64,000 nt of DNA, taken from contig NC_089219.1 in NCBI RefSeq assembly GCF_963924675.1, forward strand, positions 149,688,288-149,752,287, in the 5' to 3' direction. Source of the stretch: Phocoena phocoena (lineage: Eukaryota > Chordata > Mammalia > Artiodactyla > Phocoenidae). A program made the translations under genes and the position numbers. Each line of letters starts with the position of its first letter. Positions within the stretch are counted from its first letter, which is position 1. The notes below the pieces were generated by a model that had not been told where the DNA came from, searched no databases, and worked only from the letters and a program-made list of their open reading frames with translations. Below, piece after piece: positions 1 to 10,785 of the stretch.

Positions 1-69
1 ACCTTGTGATATCGCTGGATGAGAGAGGCACTCCACCTCGGTGGTATTATTCCTAAAAGTCTAGTTGTG

Positions 70-388
70 TGGGCTTCCCTGGTGGTGCAGTGGTTGAGAA
101 TCCACCTGCCAGTGCAGGAGACAGGGGTTCGAGCCCTGGTCTGGGAAGATCCCACATGCCGCGGAGCAACTAGGCCCGTGAGCCACAAGTACTGAGCCTG
201 CGCGTCTGGAGCCCGTGCTCCACAACGGGAGAGGCCGTGACAGGGAGAGGCCGCGACAGTTAGAGGCCTGCACACCGCGATGAAGAGCGGCCCCCACTCG
301 CCGCAACTAGAGAAAGCCCTCGCACAGAAACGGGAACACAACAGAGCCAAAAATAAATAAATAGCGTTCCCTTAAAAAAAAAAAAAAA
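70..388 (+). mobile_element. CHR-type SINE (long form, atypical middle)
   Basis: tRNA-derived SINE. The 5' head holds Pol III A-box-like (tggtgcagtgg) and B-box-like (ggttcgagccc) segments, and the 3' end is a poly-A tail. It is flanked by an imperfect 15-bp target duplication (55-69 and 385-399, two mismatches). The middle carries a 16-bp-period duplication of 'gggagaggccg(t/c)gacag' (227-243 and 243-259), and the 3' half reads like the long CHR form. It therefore mixes features of the long and short subfamilies seen elsewhere in the window. Confidence 0.95.
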
Positions 389-399
389 GTCCACTTGTG

Positions 400-1610
400 C
401 TGCTTTATGTCACAAAGTCAGTACCTTGGGGTTATTTCACTTCCCTGAAAACACGAAGCTCCCTCTTGCCTCATGAGCTTTGCTCACACTGGCCTGCCCC
501 CTGCCTTCCTGCTGGTCCCACCACAGCAGCCTTAAAGGGTTAGTCCCAAGCTCACCTTCTCTGTGACTCTCCCACTGGCACACTCCCTCTTTTGCATCTT
601 AGGGTATTTGCTGTCCACATCACTCGTTTCGCTCCTTATAAGCAGACAGTAGCTTTCCAGGAGTAACACCCAACTCGGAAATGCCACCTCCCCACCCCCT
701 AATTTCCCCACCGACTCTTTAAGGCTCAGACCCTCAGCCCTTTGGAGAACAGGACAACAGTGCCTCCTGGGGACTGGTACAAGGAACTGCTGACTCCACA
801 CCGCTTCCCTACATCCCTACAGCTCTTCAGAGCCTGGGCATCCACTGCTCCATCCTGCTTTATTTCTCTTTCACCACCTTTCCAGGCTCAGTGCACTTCA
901 GTACAAGCAATCTCGTTCCCGCGTAGGCACACACCCTTTTCCGGTTCTATGCTGGGTTTTTTTCCCCTTTCTCTCTCTCTAACTCTTGCTGAAGCTCCCC
1001 AGGATTCCTTTACTCCCTCTTTTTTGTTACATTTGTGAACAAACTAATGACCTTAATTGAGACCAGTAAAAGAGCTGGCCTCATTATATAGCAATCAGGG
1101 AAGGGGAGGGACAACCCTGAGTTTTGCACAGAAATTAGATGAAATAAAGATTCAGTCCCATCGACTTCTAAAACACTTGAAAATACTCCAAAAGTCCATT
1201 TAGGTTTTTCCATAAGTCTCTCTCTACTTTCTCATCTTTTTCTAATCATTTTTCCTCAGACTCCAATATTCAAAATAAAAAATGTTTACCTATTTTATTC
1301 GATGCTCTCATATTTCTCTTTTAATTACTAGCTTTGCAAGAGTATTGCTCTCTGCTATTTTTCATGGCAAATGCACAGTACTTAATCTGTACTGGGTTAA
1401 ATAGGTTTTTGGCAGCCAGCCCGGGAGCCTCGCCAGCACTGACACCCTTGTTGTTGTGGGAAGAAAACCTCAGACAACTAACTCAAAGGAATTTTGGGAA
1501 CTCAACCCATTTATAAGTCAGGAACTGCGTGGGCTGCAATAGATGGTTATTTGATTGGTTTGGGAGATACAGGTCTTTCTTGTTTCCCAAATGAACTCAT
1601 TCAATATGCA
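400..1610. other. Unassigned unique sequence
   Basis: I see no gene, RNA or confident repeat here. There is a pyrimidine-rich patch near 955-990 and an AT-rich stretch at 1250-1330. The open frames at 532-801 and 742-1038 overlap on opposite strands and have no recognisable domain. Confidence 0.5.
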
Positions 1611-2032
1611 ACAGATACATATAAAGAGAGAGGTTTATTTTAAGGAGTTGGCTCATGTTTTTATGGGTGCTGGGAAGTCTGAAATCTGTAGGGCATGCTG
1701 GCAGGCTGGAGTTTCAGGTAAAAGTTGATACAGTCTCAAGTCTGAAATTTGTAGCGCAGCTAGAAGGCAAGAAACTCAAGGGAGAGTTCTATGTTGAAGA
1801 CTTGTGGTCGAATTTCTTCTCATTCAGGAAACCTGTCTTTGCTCTTAAGGCCTTCAGGGGATCGGATGAGCCCCAAGCCCCCAATTATGGCGGGCAATGT
1901 GCTTCATTCAAAGTCTGGTTGTAAATGTTGAGAGCAACTAAAATATATCTTTGCAGCAACATCTAGACTGGTGTTTGAGCAAACAAATGGCCACCATAGC
2001 CTCGCTGAGTTGACACACAGAATGAACCATCA
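1611..2032 (-). mobile_element. Ancient LTR-like fossil (ERVL/MaLR type)
   Basis: Read on the minus strand it begins with TGATGGTT and continues through the 'gttgacacac...gccatggtggcc' and 'ataaacctctctctt' segments of a common placental LTR-type repeat. The start at 2032 matches an LTR TG end. The distal end near 1611 is only approximate. It is strongly diverged and non-coding. The exact family (MLT2-like or other) is not assigned. Confidence 0.6.
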
Positions 2033-2639
2033 CACTGTAAAAGCTCAGGGAGCCGTAGCGCTCAAAGGCGCTGCTCCTATCTCTCTGAGTCTAGGGGAAG
2101 AAAGTACAAGCTGAGACCTGAAACAGGGCTTAGCCAGGTGAACATTTCGCAGAGAGAACCAACGCATCCCTCCACACCCCCTGGGTGGTCTATTCCATAA
2201 CAGACTCAAGAGTATTACACTGCCTTCTGCACACCCCTACCCTCCAACATGCACAGGCCCGCACTTCCTCAACACCCTAGGAGGGGCAGCCAGCCTTCTG
2301 TCTGATCGGGTTGCCAAGGGCAACCTTGGCCCAGGTGGGTGTTCACCTAAGGCCAATAACCCAGACTAGCCGGCTCAGGAATGAGTGTCTCCCCTCCCCC
2401 TCCTCCAGGAGGCTCCCGGGCTCCTGCAGAAACACTCGCTCCTGGCATCTGCTTCGCGCTCTCATCCAAGAATGTGAATCTCTCCATTTGATCCCCCTAG
2501 GATGCAACCCAGCCAGGCCCCAGGCCCAGGTCTGCCAGGTCGCCCCCTGCCCGCCTCCCACCGGGCCCCGCCTCCAGAGGAGGGGGGTGGCGGGGAGAGC
2601 ATCTGGCGCCACCGCCTGAGCAGTCCATCACCCTTCACA
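2033..2639. other. Unassigned, GC-rich toward the right
   Basis: Low-copy-looking sequence that becomes GC-rich from about 2290 to 2620. Overlapping frames on both strands (2311-2619 and 2343-2612) reflect base composition, not coding. No domain is recognised. Confidence 0.45.
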
Positions 2640-3060
2640 CCGCTGTCACCACCAGACGTGGTGGAATGAAAACAAAAGACGTGACAAATTTGTCCTTTTC
2701 TCTTTCATAATTAACCAAAATATCTCAGCATGTAGCAAAGCACGGCTCCTAATTAACAGACAGGCGAGAGGCGATTAAGAAAAAAGCTGCAGCCCCTCTC
2801 CACACCCCTCCCCCACTCGCTCCCCATCGCTACCTTGCAGACCCCCTCCCCAACCCCGGTAATTATATCTGTGGGAGAGAATGATATTCTGGTCAGACAC
2901 GACAGACAGAAAGAGCCCAGTCCCCAGCGAGGCAATTAATATTTCACACCTGCCAAAGCGACATGGCCAGGGGAGGGGAGAGGCTGGGAAAGCGACCGTA
3001 TTGTCACAAGGCCAGGGTGTGCAAAAGCCAAGTGGGGACAGTCCTTCTGTTGGGCTGCGG
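2640..3060. promoter_or_regulatory. Candidate conserved non-coding element, TAATTA cluster
   Basis: A stretch free of recognisable repeats with three TAATTA cores (2708-2713, 2750-2755, 2860-2865), a CAATTAAT at 2933-2940, a GATTAAG near 2773, and an E-box CACCTG at 2947-2952. Dense homeodomain-type sites in old unique DNA are typical of developmental enhancers. Conservation and activity are inferred, not shown. Confidence 0.45.
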
Positions 3061-3425
3061 GAATGGGCAGGCCGAGCTGGCACAGAAAACAACTCTTTCG
3101 GGTGTGTATGGAGGGGCGGGTGTTTAGGGGGAGCACCGGACAGAACAAAGAATTCGCCAGTTGCATCTACTCTTTAGCTGCTCTCCTAGTCTGGTACCCA
3201 TCTCCTGACTCGCTCCACACCCATTCCCTCCCCACGGAAAGGGTGGCATGACAGGTGGGGAGGGGCCAAATACAGAAGTGGGCACAAAATGTTCACCTGT
3301 GCCCACCCCCCACCCCGAGTCCCACAGATTCATATGCTGCCCGCAGGGGCATTATTTATATGCCAACCCTGCCCACCACAGATATGCATCCTCACATCCT
3401 CTCTGGTGCTCCACAGGGAGCCCAC
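3061..3425. other. Unassigned unique sequence
   Basis: GC-moderate sequence with several overlapping short frames and no domain or recognised repeat. It may be the flank of the candidate element to its left. Confidence 0.4.
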
Positions 3426-3433
3426 ACACGTGT

Positions 3434-3490
3434 ACACACACACACACACACACACACTCACATTCATGCTTTTACATACTCACACACACA
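3434..3490. repeat. (CA)n microsatellite, interrupted
   Basis: A CA dinucleotide run at 3434-3457, then a short spacer, then a second CA run near 3479-3490. Overlapping frames with poly-His/Thr-like stretches across this point are microsatellite artefacts. Confidence 0.95.
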
Positions 3491-3674
3491 ACCATTCCCA
3501 AGTCAAACAGTCAGCAAAGAGTTAGTGACCATTTATTATGTTCAAGTTCCTGCCCCCTGAGATTCCAGCGTGAGTTATGGAGACAGAACGATTGTGGATT
3601 TAAAAACAATAAAAGGAAGTACACTACAAAGCCATGACTGGTAAGTAGTACTTGTGAGATATGAGTGGCATCCT

Positions 3675-3885
3675 AGCCTGCTCTGAGCACTTGCTAGTCG
3701 TCAGGTACTCTCACCAGCCGCTTCACATCCCTTCTCTCATTCACTGCCTATAAAAATCATAAAAGACACAGGACACCATTGCATTTTACATACAAGACAT
3801 GTGAGACTCCTGGAGGTTAGGCATTTTACCCAAGCTGAGATTTAAACTCTTCTGTCTGATGCCAAACTCACGTGACCTATTCGCA
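3675..3885 (-). mobile_element. MIR SINE fragment
   Basis: Matches the reverse complement of MIR: a 'gagcacttgctagtcgtcag' head, a '...cattttacatacaagacatgtgag' middle and a '...accc aagctgagatttaaact' segment. Diverged, no tail. Confidence 0.65.
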
Positions 3886-4345
3886 ATAGCCGAAAGGTCG
3901 AAGCCACCCAAGTGTCGGTCCACGGATAAATGGATAAATGTTATAGAATATATATATACAATGGAACATATTTGGCCTTAACAAGGGAGATTCTGACACA
4001 TGCTACAACATGGATGAGCCTCCAGGACATTAGGCTGAGTGAAATAAGCCATTCACAAAAAACTACTGTATGATTCTTGTATGAATGACCTAGAGTAGTC
4101 AAATTCATAGAGACAGAAAATAGAATGGTGGTTGCCAGGGGCTGGGAGAGGTTGGGGGAATGGGGAATTAGTGTTTACTGAGTACAGAGTTTCAGTTGGG
4201 GAGGATAAAAACATCCCAGTGATGGATGGTAGTGATGGTTGTACAACAATGTGAAAGTACTTAACACCACTGAATCGTAAACTTAAAGATGGCTGTGATG
4301 GTAAATTTTATGTTATATGTTTTTACCACAATTTAAAAAACAAAA
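3886..4345 (+). mobile_element. Old LINE-1 3' end
   Basis: L1M-type ORF2 end and 3' UTR. Landmarks are 'caatggaaca', 'acatggatgagcctccagga', 'gtgaaataagcc', 'ggtggttgccaggggctggg' and a terminal 'accacaattt' followed by an A-rich tail. It is 5'-truncated, with no open frame. Confidence 0.85.
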
Positions 4346-4349
4346 CAAA

Positions 4350-4965
4350 ACCAACTGGCATTGTTAAGTACCATGCCAAGGGAGTAGAGAAGGAAGAAAG
4401 ATCACTGTGGGCTTGGTGGCCAGAGCAAGGGTGTGGAGGAGTGAGATTTGAATGGGGCCTTGAAAGGAGGAAAGGACTCGAATGGCAGGGGTTGGGGTGT
4501 GAAAGTTTGCAAAATAACAAATCGCACATGAGAAATTGGAGCCTCCATGAAGGAGGGGACCTGCAGAGACCACTTCAATGCAGAGGAAACCATTTTATTA
4601 GAGATGACTCTAGAAGGGATACCTGAGCAGCCAGTTGGATTGGATGTCATTCAGCCCTCTGGATTCCAGAGTGAAGATTTTAAACTTTCCAAGGACAACA
4701 AAGCCCTCATTGAAGAAGGAAGTGGGAGATGAGTCTGTCTGAAGTGTAGGGGCCTGAGGAGGTAAGAGGCCACTAGGACCAGATAGGAGACTCGGACAGG
4801 GGGCCTGAGGCTGAGCAGAGGAGTTTGAATGTCCACCAGACAATGGGGAGCCTTGGGAGGGCTGATGGCGGCATGGCAGGGGGACCCTGCTGGGGCTTAA
4901 AGAGATTATTCAGACAGAGGTGGAGGTGAAGATGGTCAGAAACACAGTTAAGAACCAGTGAATGA
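4350..4965 (-). mobile_element. L2 (LINE2) fragments, antisense
   Basis: At 4355-4500 it follows antisense L2 ('gtggccagagcaagg', 'tgaatggggccttgaaaggagg'). A further diverged piece at about 4690-4965 has the 'gaggtaagaggccactagga' pattern of L2 reverse complement. The middle, 4500-4690, is unassigned. Confidence 0.5.
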
Positions 4966-5321
4966 GAGAAGACAGAGCCTCACCCAGGAAGAAGCCACTG
5001 CCCTTGGGGAATGCACTGCATGAGAGAACAAACAGGTAGATGAAAGGTGACCTCTGGCTTTACTGATGGAGAAACAGGAGTGCGGCAGCATCAGGGACCC
5101 TAACGCCTTGCTAGGAGGAGCACAGCCCACTTGGGAAGGAGAGTAAATGACGGAAGGTGCATTTCATCCTGGCCTGCAGTGCAGTCCCTACTCAGGAACG
5201 GTAATATTCATCCCTGGTGCTACCAGCCTTGCCTATTCCACCTCCAATACAAATCTAGATCCCATTTGCTTCTCCCCAACGTTTTTTTGCCACCACCCCA
5301 GTCCAATGCAGGGCCCTCTAT
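4966..5321. other. Unassigned unique sequence
   Basis: No gene, RNA or confident repeat seen. Confidence 0.4.
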
Positions 5322-5360
5322 ATTGACCCCAATATACCGATTGACCCCAATATACCGATT
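5322..5360. repeat. 18-bp tandem duplication
   Basis: Unit ATTGACCCCAATATACCG occurs twice without mismatch (5322-5339, 5340-5357), followed by the first three bases of a third unit. Confidence 0.97.
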
Positions 5361-5561
5361 AGGAAACTAGATTCTGTATGGTAGAATTACTTGTTAAAAG
5401 AACTGCAAAACTTATATTGATGGATCCTATTCAGGAACCTGGGTCTCCTAACTCAAAATTGGAGCAACTCTTGGGTGCAGGGATTTATGAGATAGTTTGC
5501 CATCATTCCCTTCTCCCGAGAAGTTTACAATCAATTTAAGCTCATCAAAAATGCATATAGG

Positions 5562-5771
5562 TGGGCTTCCCTGGTGGCGCAATGGTTGAGAGTCCGCCTG
5601 TCGATGCAGGGGACACGGGTTCATGCCCCGGTCCGGGAAGATCCCACATGCCGCAGAGCGGCTGGGCCCGTGAGCCATGGCCGCTGAGCCTGCGCGTCCA
5701 GAGGCTGTGTTCCGTAACGGGAGAGGCCACAACAGTGAGAGGCCCACGTACGGCAAAAAAAAAAAAAAAAA
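5562..5771 (+). mobile_element. CHR-type SINE (short form)
   Basis: Short cetacean-type SINE: head 'gggcttccctggtggcgca', body '...gagccatggccgctgagcc', end 'gaggcccacgtacggc' and poly-A. The target duplication atgcatatagg, with preceding A's, flanks it (5551-5561 and 5776-5786). Frames on both strands here are SINE-derived. Confidence 0.97.
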
Positions 5772-5857
5772 AAAAATGCATATAGGCAAAAAAGATAGCA
5801 TATATCTGACGCTAGTGTGAAATGAGTTTATAGCAAGGCAGGTGGGGGAGTAGAGAG

Positions 5858-5972
5858 AGCACGAACGTTAGGGACCCAGACACATGGCTGGAATCTCATC
5901 TAACCTTGGTGAGATCGTGAGATCATGGGTGCATTACTTAAAAAGCCTCAATATCTTCGTTAGTCAAGGGCT
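5858..5972 (+). mobile_element. MIR fragment
   Basis: MIR core: 'ggctggaatctcatct...gagatcatgggtgcattacttaaaaagcctcaatatcttc' aligns with the 'tgggcaagttacttaacctctctgtgcctcagtttcctc' stretch, strongly diverged. Confidence 0.5.
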
Positions 5973-5974
5973 AC

Positions 5975-6690
5975 CATTTCTTCATTTATTCACTCCTACA
6001 TCCATTTATTCAAAAGTAAATGTTGAACAGATAGTCTGAGCCAGGCATTGTGCTAGGCACTGGAGATAGAATGCTGAACAGGACACACAGCGTCTGCCCT
6101 CAAGGAGCTTATGTTCTGGTGGTGTGAGGTCTGGGATGGAGACCAGAAAGAAGCTCTGCTGTAGCACAGCCAGGGGACAACAGAGCCTTGGATCGGGCGG
6201 TGGTGTGGAGGCAGAGAGAAGAGAATGGATGCAAGTTAAGTGCTAGAGGTAAAATTAACAGGACTTGCTGATAGGTTAGATGGTAGAACCAGAAGAAAGA
6301 TGGGGGAGAAGAGAGTGACTCCTGTAATAAGAGTTAGAAACAACCAGATACTTGGCAGAGTGCCTAGAACACACTGGTGCTTTACGGATTCTGAGCACAG
6401 AGGGAACTAGAATAACTGAATCCAAGTGACATTTCTACAGAGGAGGGCAGGAGTAATGGAGAAAGACTTCTGGAGGAGGTGAATTTCAAGCCAACTCTAA
6501 AGCAGAGGAGGGAAGTGGGTTGACATGGGGATGGAGAAGGAGGGCGTCAGGGGTTTCTGGTGGGAGGCAGCAAGGCCTGGACCAGACATCTGTTTGGAGG
6601 TGGGAACTGTGAGTCACCGGACTTAAGAATCAGTTAGGGCTGCACACAGGAGGATTCTGCCTAATATACGGGTAAGACATATGTAGGATT
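5975..6690 (-). mobile_element. L2 (LINE2) 3' region, antisense
   Basis: Starts with the reverse complement of the L2 3' end ('ttcatttattcactcctaca', 'gccaggcattgtgctaggca', 'ctgccctcaaggagcttatg'). Diverged antisense L2-like sequence continues to about 6660 ('gactt aagaatcag', 'gaggaggtgaatttcaagcc'). Short unassigned gaps are included. Confidence 0.65.
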
Positions 6691-7275
6691 TTAAATTAAA
6701 ATAGAACTAAATCCAGATGCTCAAAACAAATTCCTGACTCCTCTTCAGATCTGTGAGCTTAGATTGGGAGATTTTTTCCCTCCATTTTGGAGACTGTCTT
6801 CTTCTAGGCACATAAAGGAGAATAAACTTTGAGCTTAAAAGGCTCCAAGAGGCCGTGGGGTGTGGGACCGGGCAGGCAAGGACCAGCACGGGAGCCCAGA
6901 GCCATCTCAGCCCTCTAGCCAGCTGTCTCCTTGGAGGGTGTCCTAAAATAGAGAGCCCACCCAATGGCCCTTATGGGTCTTCCTGTTTTAGCAGCTGCTG
7001 CCCACACAGTCTCTGCTTAATTTTCAGCATCCACTGTCGAAGGTTGCATTGTCTAACCCGGAAAAGCTACTTAAGCTTCACATTGGAGTGGCTCAACCCC
7101 TGACACATACACCCTCCCAGCCCACCCCAGACATTTCCCCCATCCGTGGCTGCCACAGTCTGTGTGGGTGGCAAAGGCCCAGCCCCTGTGAAGGGAGTGC
7201 AGAAGTGGCTAGAAGCTGCTCCTCCAACAGGTGGGGCCGTGCCTTCTCAGTTCTCAGTACCACCTATGCCTGGTT
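6691..7275. other. Unassigned unique sequence
   Basis: No recognisable repeat or gene. The frames at 6707-6964(-), 6855-7103(+) and 7049-7441(+) overlap and show no domain. Confidence 0.4.
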
Positions 7276-7283
7276 CTCTAGCT

Positions 7284-8716
7284 CAGCACTTATTAAAGTA
7301 TGGTCCACAGAGCCCTGGGGTTCCCCAAGACACTTTCAGGGGTCCACAAAGTCAAAAAATTTTATAATAATATTAAGACATTATTTATCTTTTTTCTCTA
7401 TATTGACATTTGCACAATGGTGCAAAGGCATCGGTGGGTAAAACTGCCGACACCCACATGAACCACAGTAACGGCACCAGATTGAACTAATAGTCGTTTT
7501 ATGTTTTCCTCATCTCATACTCACAGTTTTATGAGTGTTCTTCATGAGGCAGCAGAAATCATTAACTATATTAAATCTCAACCCTCGAGTCACATCTTTT
7601 AAATTTCTGTATGAGTAAATGAGAAGTACACATAGAGCATCTCTGCAGACGCTGAAACCCAGTCCCTGCCCCGAATGAAAAGCACTCAAGAGGGTGAGCT
7701 GTGAACTGAACCAGTTACTCCTTTCACAGAACACCATTTTTATTTGAAAGAACAACTAACAAGGTATGGTAATTTAGACTTACGTTTTGGGTAGAATTTT
7801 CTCGAAAATGAACAAAGTGAACCTGTCACTTTAAGGAAAACAATTGACAGATATGTGACCAATGATAAAATTTGACTTTCATGTGGAAATTTTGGAAAAT
7901 TTGTATTCACCACCGTGAAGTGACAGCTTCCCAATACTTAAAATCTTTCTTGATGAGGTCAGTGATGATAGTAACAAATCTATTTTTTGTTTTGGGTTTT
8001 TTTTCTCTATCTTATGTAATGAAATGTGTCAACTTTTGGAAATCCACATAACTCAGTGAAATAATATTTTCCAAATGCCCAAGACATGAGTCTACAAGAC
8101 CATACCTGAATAAAAGAGCCATTGGAAGTAGAAGAATCACCCACACATTTTTATACAATACATACAACAGGGTATAAAAGGATCGTTGATATGGTTTCAA
8201 ATTCTCAATTGCAAATAAACTTTAAGAAACTGTCATATTTTGAGTTTTAGTGTAGGATCAAAGATGATTAGCCACAATTATCTAAAGAAATTACAAAAAA
8301 CTCCTACCTTTTCTAACTACATATTTGGATGAGGCTGGATTTTCTTCACATTTTCAACCAAAACAACAAATCCCAACAGATTGATGCAGAAGCCGATGGG
8401 ATCCAGTCAAACATGAAAAAGATTTGTTTTAATGCAAAACAATGCCCCTCTTCTCACAAATTTTTTTGTTTTGGAAAATATTTTTCATAAAATATGTTAT
8501 TTATATTAACATGGAATAGCTCTATTACTATTATTTTTATGTTCTACTGTTATCTTTAAATAAATTGAAAATAAGTTTTTGGAATTTCCGTTTTAATGTC
8601 TTATACAAGATCTATTGTGTTAGAAATACAACCCACATAAACAAACGCTCTTTGGAGTCCTCAATAATTGTTAAGAGTGTAAAGGACTCCTGAGACCAAA
8701 AAGTTCGAGAATCCCT
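7284..8716 (+). mobile_element. hAT-Charlie-type DNA transposon with degenerate transposase
   Basis: About 1.43 kb, bounded by hAT-like terminal inverted repeats (left 'cagcacttattaaagtatgg', right 'aaaaagttcgagaatccct') and a perfect 8-bp target duplication ctctagct (7276-7283 and 8717-8724), as expected for the hAT superfamily. The plus strand carries a broken transposase reading. Near 8301-8391 one frame reads LLPFLTTYLDEAGFSS, which matches the C-terminal hAT dimerisation region (LPFxTTYLCEAGFS in relatives). Upstream pieces keep fragments of the core, but many stops and frameshifts break it. It is shorter than a full autonomous element (2-3 kb), so sequence has been lost. Once it coded for cut-and-paste transposase; now it is a dead fossil. 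The exact Charlie family is not assigned. Confidence 0.85.
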
Positions 8717-8724
8717 CTCTAGCT

Positions 8725-8967
8725 CACTGTCCCCATCGCCATAACACCTCTCTTTGGACCTGGGGCCCTGGTGTTCCTCCTGCGTCCAAGCCCCAGGGTC
8801 CAGTTTCTAATTCAGAACATCAACCCCAGATCCATAATGCCTCTCCAGATCCTTCCAAGGATTCCATTTCAGGGTGGTCTATGAGGACTCCAGCCTGCCA
8901 TGTGTCCACTGTCCTCAGCACCTATATCTGCTCACACACAACACACACACATAACAATTACTATAGA
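8725..8967. other. Unassigned with short (CA)n
   Basis: Unique-looking sequence. A short CA-rich run at about 8933-8952 is the only repeat seen. Confidence 0.4.
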
Positions 8968-9125
8968 CAGTAAAGACCCAAGTCTTCCTCGGACTAACTT
9001 TTTGATCTTGGAAAAGTCAAACTCTCAGGCTTTATTTTCCTCGACAATAATACAGAGATGTCAATAGCTACAACCATCCTAGTGGGGCTGTTGTGAGAAT
9101 CAAGTGAGACAACGGGTGATACTAG
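8968..9125 (+). mobile_element. MIR fragment
   Basis: MIR core and 3' part: 'gatcttggaaaagtcaaact', 'tttattttcctcgacaataa', 'gtggggctgttgtgagaatc', 'aagtgagacaacgggtgata'. Confidence 0.7.
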
Positions 9126-9512
9126 ATATTCTCCATCTGTAGACCCACCTTCACCTTCCCCCACCCTGCTCTGCGGCCCTGGAGGCTTCCAGTTGGCCCA
9201 ATGGGAGGCACTGGTGGGGGACTTCAGAGGGCAGGAGGAGAAAGAGGTTGGAAGCCTCGTCACCCTCTGACAGGCACACACGTGTACACCCCAGAGTTTG
9301 GCAGTGCCTCTAGAGGAGACAGAGCTGCTGTTGGACACCCCCTCAGGCCTCGGAATGATCTTTTCTGGCCCCAAGGTGCCTGACCCCCCCCACACCTTGT
9401 TGGTTTCCTTTAACAGCCCACACCTCTGTGAATAGTTCCTCCTTTAAATTCTCCTCAGTCACATTGTCTGGGTATGCCATTTGGTTTCTGCAGGAACCTT
9501 GATAGATACAGT
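9126..9512 (+). mobile_element. Probable ancient LTR-like repeat
   Basis: The 3' half (about 9400-9512) matches a placental LTR-type end: 'ggtttcctttaacagcccac', 'cacctctgtgaatagttcct', 'gtatgccatttggtttctgc', 'aggaaccttgatagatacag'. The 5' half is more doubtful. Family not assigned. Confidence 0.5.
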
Positions 9513-9735
9513 ATGTGAAACACTGTAAACTTGGATGTGTCTGCACCAAAGAAAAGTCCTTTTCTTTCTAACCTAAAGTCTTCTATGACCACAGGGCAAC
9601 CCCAGCTCCTCGCTCCCCCTCCTAGTGAGGCAGGAGGAGACGGGGATTTAATTCCACTCAAGGCAGTTTATTCTCAGCACCACTTATGTCCAAGACACTG
9701 CACAAGGGATTCACAAAGCATCTCAAGGAAAGGAA
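9513..9735. other. Unassigned
   Basis: No recognisable feature. Confidence 0.35.
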
Positions 9736-9935
9736 CAAACACCCTGTGCTTTCCCATCTTTGTGCCTTTCCTCCTGATGTTACCTGCAGCCCAAGCATTC
9801 TTCTCCTTCCATCAGTCAACACCCTCAGACGTCACCTTCTTAAGAAACCTTCCCATATTCCCCCACAATAAATAATGTCTTTCTCACCCAAACACCTCTT
9901 TTCAAGCACTTATCTCATTTTAACTTGTATTATTC
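9736..9935 (+). mobile_element. L2 fragment
   Basis: L2 3'-region wording: 'cccaagcattcttctccttc', 'agacgtcaccttcttaagaa', 'accttcccatattcccccac', 'aagcacttatctcattttaa'. Confidence 0.6.
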
Positions 9936-10180
9936 AATTTGATTCAACAATATGTTTACCCAGTGTTTTTTTTATGCCAAGCCCTAAGCCAGACACTGAG
10001 CAGTGCAAGAAAACATATTAGACTGTACCTGCCCGAGGCGAGCTCATGCTCTCGCTGGAGAGACAGAAGCATAAATACCTACGATGCAAAGGGAAAGAGG
10101 TCAGTCATAACAGAAGTTTACACAAAATTCTGTAGTTTGGTTAAGGGAAGCACTATGAAAACATCTAGATAGACGAGGGG
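9936..10180 (-). mobile_element. L2 3' end, antisense
   Basis: Reverse complement of the L2 3' end: 'attcaacaatatgtttaccc', 'gccaagccctaagccagaca', 'gagctcatgctctcgctgga'. It abuts a sense L2 piece tail to tail at about 9936. Confidence 0.6.
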
Positions 10181-10785
10181 AGATCAAGACCATTAGAAGG
10201 ACAGCAGTACCCTCTCAGGGTGTAGGTTTAGGAAGGCTGGAAGCCTCAGTCTAAGAGATGCTCAGCACACAGGCAGCCAACATGGCACAGAGCATAAGAG
10301 CACGCACTGGGGAGGGAGGGAGCTACATCAGTGAGCCTGAGGCAATGCCCTTGAGTCCCTTCTCTGTCTGCCAATGGCTTGTAGGGATGATGTAGGACCT
10401 CCTTGTGCCCTGGTGAAGAAACTCAGAATGGCCTGGTGGCCAGTGGACCAGCAGAGGCTCAAGGTTTGATGAAAAAAGCTACAGGTCCTTTCCAATCAGA
10501 GTCCCAGAACTGGACCATAGACTCTAAAGGTGGGTGCCAGAGTGAATGCTCCAAAGAGCCAGACAGGACCTCAGGGGTCGCCAGGTTAGGCACCAGCCCA
10601 GATCAGCCATTCTGCAGGAGAGACCAGGCAACTTGAAATGATGTCATGTGAATCCAAGACATCCTTCTCCCCACAGTAGCACAACGTCTTTTAAACCCTC
10701 TACCACAGTGAAGGGGACCAGAGAAAGGGAGAAGACATCCCTAAGACTGAGCATTTACCCAAAAAGAATGAAACACCGGTTCCTG
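10181..10785. other. Unassigned, possible MIR trace
   Basis: A weak MIR-like stretch may exist near 10280-10400 ('cagagcataagagcacgcac'). The frame at 10403-10636 has no recognisable domain. Confidence 0.3.

Noticed and set aside
70..140. tRNA gene at SINE heads
   Set aside because: The SINE 5' parts keep Pol III A- and B-box-like motifs from their tRNA ancestor but lack a tRNA fold and are followed by SINE body and poly-A.
227..259. CRISPR-like direct repeats
   Set aside because: A 16-bp-period duplication inside a SINE; no spacer array anywhere, and the DNA is mammalian.
3248..3637. 129-codon frame with His/Thr repeats
   Set aside because: The repeats are the (CA)n microsatellite translated; the rest has no domain.
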